From Zoogloeaceae bacterium (lineage in GTDB: Bacteria; Pseudomonadota; Gammaproteobacteria; Burkholderiales; Rhodocyclaceae): a stretch of DNA of 64,000 nucleotides. This document shows, piece by piece, positions 61,795 to 64,000 of this stretch. Position 1 is the first letter of the stretch; every line of letters begins with the position of its first letter. Under the pieces are notes generated by a model. It was not told the DNA's origin and ran no database searches. It worked only from the letters and a program-made list of their open reading frames with translations. The translations under genes were made by a program, and so were the position numbers. The stretch is taken from the NCBI GenBank assembly GCA_024235675.1, contig JACKLZ010000001.1, positions 186,001-250,000 on the forward strand, read 5' to 3'.

Positions 61795-63795
61795 ATGTTG
61801 CCAGCGAATAGCGAACACTCCGTTCGTACGGAATTTGATCTGTTGAACACGCTGCTTGGCCCAAAGCTCGCCACCCGTATCATCGGTGTGCTGGTGGCCT
61901 TTTTCCTGCTCGCGCTGGTGGCCATCGGGCTGACCCTCTATTCCTCGTGGAAACTCGAAGGCGTTGCCGCGGCGATCAACGACGCCGGTAGCCTGCGCAT
62001 GCGCTCCTGGAAGCTCGCGCATCACTCGGTCGCGCTCCCGCTTGACGGCCCCACCCGGAATGCTCGTCTGGTGATCTTGCGCAAAGATATTGGCGATATC
62101 GAACGGGTGCAGTCCGGTCTGGCGCAGGGGGACCCCGCGCGTCCGCTATTCATTCCCCGTGACGATGGCATTCCCGACGATGTGGCAACGATTGCCCGTG
62201 TCTGGCATTCGGAAATTCGCCCGCTGGTTGAGCGGGTGGTTGGCGCACAAACCGATGATGCGGCCAGGCAGGCATCGGTGGCGCTGGAGGGCGCAACCCA
62301 TGTCTATGTAAACAGCATCGATATCGTTGTAAAAAAAATGGAGCGCAGCTTTACCGCCCACACCAATGTGCTGCGCAGCTATCAGGTCCTGCTGGTGGCG
62401 TTGGCGGTGATCGGTACGGTGGTGCTGATGCGTTTCTTCTTTGTTGCCGTGATCCGGCCGCTCGATACCCTGCAAAGCGGCATGCAACAGATGGAGCGCG
62501 AAGAATTCAGTGCCCGTGTGCCCGTACTGACCCATGATGAATTCGGCGAGTTGTCACGCGGATTCAACCGTATGGCCGGCCACCTCGAAGGGCTGTATGG
62601 CACGCTCGAAGAGCGGGTGGCCGACAAGACCCGGTCCTTGGCCGAGAAGAATCGCGAGCTGTCCATTCTCTACAACATCGCCCGCTTGCTGCGGCGGCCG
62701 ATGAGCATCGAAGAGCTGTCGCGCAGTTTTCTTGAAGAGGTTCGCCATACTTTCGCGGCCGATGCTGCCTCGGTGCGGCTCTTTGATGCCGAGGCCGACA
62801 ATCTCTACATCACCACACATCAGGGCCTGGCCACCGAATTCATCGATGAAGAGGCCATCCTCGATTGCGGCAACTGTCTTTGCGGGCAAGCGGTGCTGGG
62901 CGATATTCCGATCGTGAGCAGTACCGCCTATCCGGACAGCGCACGCACCAAAGACACGTGCATGCGCGCGGGTTTCGAGACCGTGAGCGCCGTGCCCGTC
63001 AATCATAACAACCGGGCGTTGGGCATTTTCAATCTGTATTTTCGGCGTAAGGTAGTGGTGTCGGACGGTGACCGCGAGGTGCTGCAAAGCCTTGGTCAGC
63101 ATTTGGGCATGGCGATTGACAACGTTCGGCTGCAGTCGCGCGAGAAGGAAATGGCTGTCTCCGAAGAGCGCAACCTCATCGCCCGTGAACTGCACGATTC
63201 AATTGCCCAGGGCCTGGCGTTCCTGAATCTTCAGGTGCAGATGCTCGACGATGCCCTGGCGCATGACCGCAAGGAAGACACTGGCGAAATGCTCGAATTG
63301 ATCCGTCAGGGCATTCAGGAGAGCTACGCGGATGTGCGCGAGCTATTGCAGCATTTCCGTGCGCGCGTGCCGCCGCAGGATCTGGCCGCCGCGCTGCGCC
63401 AAGCGATCGAGCGCTTTTCTGAACAAAGCGGCGTCTCTGGCGAGTTGCGGGTGCATGGTGCGAGTCCACCGACCGTGGCAGAGGTCGATATCCAGGTGCT
63501 GTACATTGCCCAGGAGGCCTTGTCGAATGTGCGAAAACACGCGCAGGCCAAGCATGTCACCGTTGATCTGTGGCGTGATGCGGAGGGCGTCCGACTTGAA
63601 ATCCGCGATGACGGGGTGGGCTTCGACAAGGTGGCGGCCGACGCACCCGGGCAGGGCGAGCATGTGGGTTTGCACATCATGGGTGAGCGCGCGGCGCGTA
63701 TTGGCGGCGCACTCGACATTCAGTCGCAAAAGGGCGGCGGTACTTTGGTGAGTCTGATGTTGACAGCAACCGAGCAGGAGGCGACACAGGCATGA
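61795..63795 (+). CDS. narX: Nitrate/nitrite sensor histidine kinase
   Basis: A 666-residue NarX/NarQ-type kinase. The first membrane helix is at about residues 27-52, followed by the periplasmic nitrate-binding P-box NDAGSLRMRSWKLA. A second helix lies near 195-220, then come HAMP and a GAF-like cysteine module (DCGNCLCGQAV, KDTCMR). The HisKA_3 phospho-acceptor is in ERNLIARELHDSIAQGLAFL, and the ATPase motif is RDDGVGFDK. GAGGAGAG directly before the ATG at 61795 sets the start, not the ATG at 61771. It phosphorylates NarL in response to nitrate; its stop overlaps the narL start (ATGA). Confidence 0.93.
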   Translation: MLPANSEHSVRTEFDLLNTLLGPKLATRIIGVLVAFFLLALVAIGLTLYSSWKLEGVAAAINDAGSLRMRSWKLAHHSVALPLDGPTRNARLVILRKDIGDIERVQSGLAQGDPARPLFIPRDDGIPDDVATIARVWHSEIRPLVERVVGAQTDDAARQASVALEGATHVYVNSIDIVVKKMERSFTAHTNVLRSYQVLLVALAVIGTVVLMRFFFVAVIRPLDTLQSGMQQMEREEFSARVPVLTHDEFGELSRGFNRMAGHLEGLYGTLEERVADKTRSLAEKNRELSILYNIARLLRRPMSIEELSRSFLEEVRHTFAADAASVRLFDAEADNLYITTHQGLATEFIDEEAILDCGNCLCGQAVLGDIPIVSSTAYPDSARTKDTCMRAGFETVSAVPVNHNNRALGIFNLYFRRKVVVSDGDREVLQSLGQHLGMAIDNVRLQSREKEMAVSEERNLIARELHDSIAQGLAFLNLQVQMLDDALAHDRKEDTGEMLELIRQGIQESYADVRELLQHFRARVPPQDLAAALRQAIERFSEQSGVSGELRVHGASPPTVAEVDIQVLYIAQEALSNVRKHAQAKHVTVDLWRDAEGVRLEIRDDGVGFDKVAADAPGQGEHVGLHIMGERAARIGGALDIQSQKGGGTLVSLMLTATEQEATQA

Positions 63796-64000
63796 CTGAA
63801 CGGATTCGCGTATTGCTGGTTGATGATCACGGGTTGTTTCGCAGCGGCATCAAGTCCTTGCTCAAGCGCAGTGATGAGTTTGAAGTGGTTGGCGAGGCGG
63901 CCGACGGGCTCGAAGGCGCCAAGCGCGCCAAGCAGCTGGCGCCTGATGTGGTGCTGCTGGATCTGCACATGCCCGGTGTCGGGGGGCAGGATGCGCTCAA
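63792..64000 (+). CDS. narL: Nitrate/nitrite response regulator, 5' part
   Basis: The first 69 codons of a response-regulator receiver domain: acidic pocket VLLVDDHGLFRSGI and phospho-acceptor Asp in VVLLDLHMPGVGG. The gene runs past the right edge, so the LuxR-type DNA-binding domain is not visible. The four-base overlap with narX and the receiver sequence support NarL. Confidence 0.88.
   Translation, partial: MTERIRVLLVDDHGLFRSGIKSLLKRSDEFEVVGEAADGLEGAKRAKQLAPDVVLLDLHMPGVGGQDAL

Noticed and set aside
1..64000. CRISPR arrays or prophage modules
   Set aside because: No regularly spaced direct repeats with unique spacers, and no phage structural or integrase genes.

Overview
The window looks like chromosomal DNA from a denitrifying betaproteobacterium of the Rhodocyclales/Zoogloeaceae type (Azoarcus, Thauera or Denitromonas-like). 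The evidence is the high GC content, a narK1K2GHJI-narXL nitrate respiration locus, a complete Na+-NQR operon, a natural pabB-pabC fusion and dispersed REP-like repeats. This lineage call is an inference from gene content; no rRNA is present.

Layout. 1-800: the 5' end of an XRE regulator on the minus strand and a long regulatory gap. 803-7300: nqrABCDEF, nqrM and a CBS-domain gene in one operon. 7531-8007: tRNA-Ser(GCT) and two identical tRNA-Arg(ACG) genes with clear promoters and terminators. 8295-12826: a two-gene NAD-dependent formate dehydrogenase whose diaphorase subunits are fused. 12887-16609 (minus): aroG-type DAHP synthase, serB and pabBC. 16798-21692: a peroxiredoxin divergent from an AraC regulator, then mfd.

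21840-25220 is a conspicuously AT-rich island. It holds a patatin-like phospholipase and several small membrane or unknown genes, at least one of them broken, and ends in an IS3-family remnant. 25647-32407 has msrB, a small lipoprotein, a PA2778/PA2779 pair, a PilZ/YcgR protein and a ykgJ-lhgO operon. A truncated copy of that operon lies at 28109-28667, beside a dead REP-associated transposase element. 32663-41334 holds an SNase-LTD protein, a SprA-like zincin, the AmmeMemoRadiSam operon, an unusual channel-like/gamma-glutamylcyclotransferase fusion and an MgtC/DUF4010 transporter.

41434-48577: ispD-ispF-thpR, a racemase, and a RES toxin and Xre/MbcA/ParS antitoxin separated by an 807-bp repeat-filled gap. 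After these come a host-attachment family protein, a flavodoxin-like protein, mtfA and an EamA transporter. 48663-64000: relA, a Crp/Fnr regulator, then narK1, narK2, narG, narH, narJ, narI, narX and the start of narL.

How the genes work together. NQR and formate dehydrogenase feed electrons (from NADH, or from formate to NADH) into the quinone pool. NarGHI removes them by reducing nitrate delivered by NarK1/K2. NarX/NarL, and probably the Crp/Fnr protein, control the nitrate branch. The most unusual items are the channel-cyclotransferase fusion, the AmmeMemoRadiSam operon with a linked hydrolase, the patatin island, and the toxin-antitoxin pair split by an inverted-repeat element.
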